Source of the DNA: WAOL01 sp964399035
Lineage (GTDB): Archaea > Thermoproteota > Thermoprotei_A > Sulfolobales > NBVN01
Length of the DNA stretch: 23,440 bases
Direction: 5' to 3'
Assembly: GCA_964399035.1 (NCBI GenBank)
Contig: CAYNPH010000036.1
Span: forward strand, 1-23,440
In this document: piece after piece, positions 22,261 to 23,440 of the stretch
Numbering within the stretch: position 1 is the stretch's first letter
Layout: each line of letters begins with the position of its first letter
Notes under the pieces: generated by a model
The model's input: only the letters and a program-made list of their open reading frames with translations
Database searches by the model: none
What the model was told of the DNA's origin: nothing
Made by a program: the position numbers and the translations under genes

Positions 22261-23348
22261 TCCTTAACCACCTCCTTACCCCTTAAGTAAGCTATTCTGC
22301 GTTTGATGAGCGTGTATATGTTAGGTATGGCTAAGCATATGACTATCACACCCTGAAACACCCACACTATCTCCTTGGGTATGCCCACGAGGTTAAGCCC
22401 CCTAGCACCAGCGTGTAGCGCGCCCACCAGTATTGCGGCGAAGACTATGCCGAGCGGGTGGTTACCACCTATTAGTGCGACAGCTATCCCGTCAAAGCCC
22501 AAGCCCTGCAGGTTGCTTAGGCTGGACATTACCGAGTAAGAGGGCGGTAGTCCCGCGACCTTCTCTATGCCGGCTATCCCGGCAAGCATTCCGGCAAGAA
22601 GGAATGACATAGCCATAGCTTTCTTCGGGCTTATGCCCGCGTACCTGGCTGCCTTCGGGTTTGTACCGGCAACGCTCAGCTCGTAGCCGGGTCTAGTATA
22701 CCAGATCAGGAAGTAAATTATCAGGAGGTCAGCAATGCTTATGACTATGTTCCATGATAGGCTTGTTTGCGGAACTAGCAGGGGTATCCTAGCGTATGGG
22801 GGTATGACTATGGATTTAGTTGCGTCGCTTGGGTTGGGGAAGTACCTGAAGATTATGTAGTCCACGAAGCCGAAGGCTATGTAGTTGAGCATTATTGTTA
22901 CGACGACCTCATTAGCGCCGCGGAATACTTTAAGAGCCGCCGGTATGGCTGACCAAGCAAGGGCGAAGGCTATTGCTGACACTATGATCAGTAGGGTGTG
23001 AATTGGTGCTGGAAGACCAGCAACTGAAGCCGCGATAACGGCTCCGAGGGCCGCCATGTATATCTGGCCCTCAACACCTATGTTGAAGAGACCTGCCCTA
23101 ACACAGAGGGCGAAGGCTAAGCCGCTGAGCATTAGCGGGCCCGCGTAGGTCAGCGTGACGGTGAGTGGGTAGATGTTCTCGAAGGGGTTACCTATGGAGT
23201 GTATGTATAACTGGTACATTGCCTGCCCGACATCATGTCCTGACGCGTAGATGGCTATTATACCGCCTATGAAGCCTATTATGAGTGCTATGAGGGAGTT
23301 AATTATGGGTTCAGCCTTTTCCTTAATTACTTCGATAACCGCGCTCAC
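22257..23348 (-). CDS. ABC transporter permease, BmpA-type nucleoside importer (first permease)
   Basis: A 363-residue membrane protein of the same family (YufP/NupP-like), with the longer N-terminal domain typical of the first permease. Diagnostic segments are LSGLAFALCVRAGLFNIGVE followed by GQIYMAALGAV (about 74-104), GANEVVVTIMLNYIAFGFV (about 144-162), and the ATPase-contact loop GTNPKAARYAGISPKKAMA (about 228-246), then GLGFDGIAVALIGGNHPLG. It starts with GTG (23346-23348), overlapping the ATPase stop by 4 nt, behind a GGGAGGTG site. The order ATPase, long permease, short permease is that of bacterial nupO-nupP-nupQ clusters. It forms a membrane heterodimer with the downstream permease. 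Confidence 0.92.
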   Translation of the reverse strand: MSAVIEVIKEKAEPIINSLIALIIGFIGGIIAIYASGHDVGQAMYQLYIHSIGNPFENIYPLTVTLTYAGPLMLSGLAFALCVRAGLFNIGVEGQIYMAALGAVIAASVAGLPAPIHTLLIIVSAIAFALAWSAIPAALKVFRGANEVVVTIMLNYIAFGFVDYIIFRYFPNPSDATKSIVIPPYARIPLLVPQTSLSWNIVISIADLLIIYFLIWYTRPGYELSVAGTNPKAARYAGISPKKAMAMSFLLAGMLAGIAGIEKVAGLPPSYSVMSSLSNLQGLGFDGIAVALIGGNHPLGIVFAAILVGALHAGARGLNLVGIPKEIVWVFQGVIVICLAIPNIYTLIKRRIAYLRGKEVVKE

Positions 23349-23440
23349 ACCTCAACACCTCCCATGAGCATGCCTATCTCCTGCATCGTGTACTGCTCCG
23401 TGGGCTTGAGGGCCATGAACCTGCCCTCGTACATAACAGC
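23345..23440 (-). CDS. ABC transporter ATP-binding protein, C-terminal end (truncated by window edge)
   Basis: Only the last 31 codons are in the window. They encode AVMYEGRFMALKP, then TEQYTMQEIGMLMGGVEV and stop. The pattern (V/I)xYEGR...EEIGLLMAG is the usual C-terminus of the double-domain ATPases of BmpA-type nucleoside importers. The stop overlaps the start of the following permease by 4 nt, which confirms a common operon. Nucleotide-binding motifs lie outside the window; the call rests on this tail and on the two permeases. Confidence 0.82.
   Translation of the reverse strand, partial: AVMYEGRFMALKPTEQYTMQEIGMLMGGVEV

Overview
The window looks like chromosomal DNA from a hyperthermophilic or thermoacidophilic archaeon, most likely of the Thermoproteota (Crenarchaeota). 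The reasons are frequent GTG/TTG starts, strong use of AGG/AGA for arginine, GGAGGTGATC-type ribosome binding sites matching the archaeal 16S tail, A/T-rich TATA-like boxes about 26 nt before predicted transcript starts (short-leader or leaderless mRNAs), T-run termination, and archaeal families such as TrmB, archaemetzincin and a Gly-Gly-ended ubiquitin-like protein. I cannot name the species. I see no rRNA, tRNA, CRISPR array or insertion sequence.

Left part (1-7754). A truncated secreted solute-binding protein (N-terminus only, minus strand) is followed by a TrmB-family regulator and a complete four-gene minus-strand operon for a sodium-pumping biotin-dependent decarboxylase of the methylmalonyl-CoA type: carboxyltransferase, small membrane subunit, biotin carrier, membrane beta subunit. 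Head-to-head with the operon, across one nearly palindromic TATA box, lie an unrecognised 179-aa protein and a secreted, C-terminally anchored beta-propeller-like protein.

Middle and right part (7821-23440). This region looks devoted to nucleobase/ureide and amino-acid scavenging. It holds an NCS2 xanthine/uracil-type permease and all three proteins of the FdrA/DUF1116/DUF2877 set (AllF, AllG, AllH), known in E. coli as oxamate carbamoyltransferase of allantoin breakdown. The set is split between two places: AllG-AllH followed by a metal-dependent cyclase (kynurenine-formamidase-like) at 11.4-14.7 kb, and AllF plus a 59-aa protein at 18.4-20.2 kb. The small protein looks like the detached N-terminal domain found on many bacterial DUF1116 proteins. 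Each half is divergently paired with a GNAT acyltransferase gene. The second GNAT gene is translationally coupled to an enolase-superfamily enzyme of the N-succinylamino acid racemase type, a pair known from D- to L-amino-acid conversion. An A/T-rich MFS transporter gene lies between the halves. The right edge carries two permeases and the end of the ATPase of a BmpA-type nucleoside ABC importer.

Working picture (inference): nucleosides and nucleobases enter through the ABC importer and NCS2 permease. Ureide products derived from them may be opened by the cyclase and their carbamoyl group moved to phosphate by AllFGH, giving carbamoyl phosphate for ATP synthesis by a carbamate kinase that is not in this window. 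Most notable are the split AllFGH locus with its free small subunit, a membrane protein with a catalytically dead serine-recombinase-like domain, a Gly-Gly ubiquitin-like protein head-to-head with archaemetzincin, and a possible frameshift at the start of the MFS gene.
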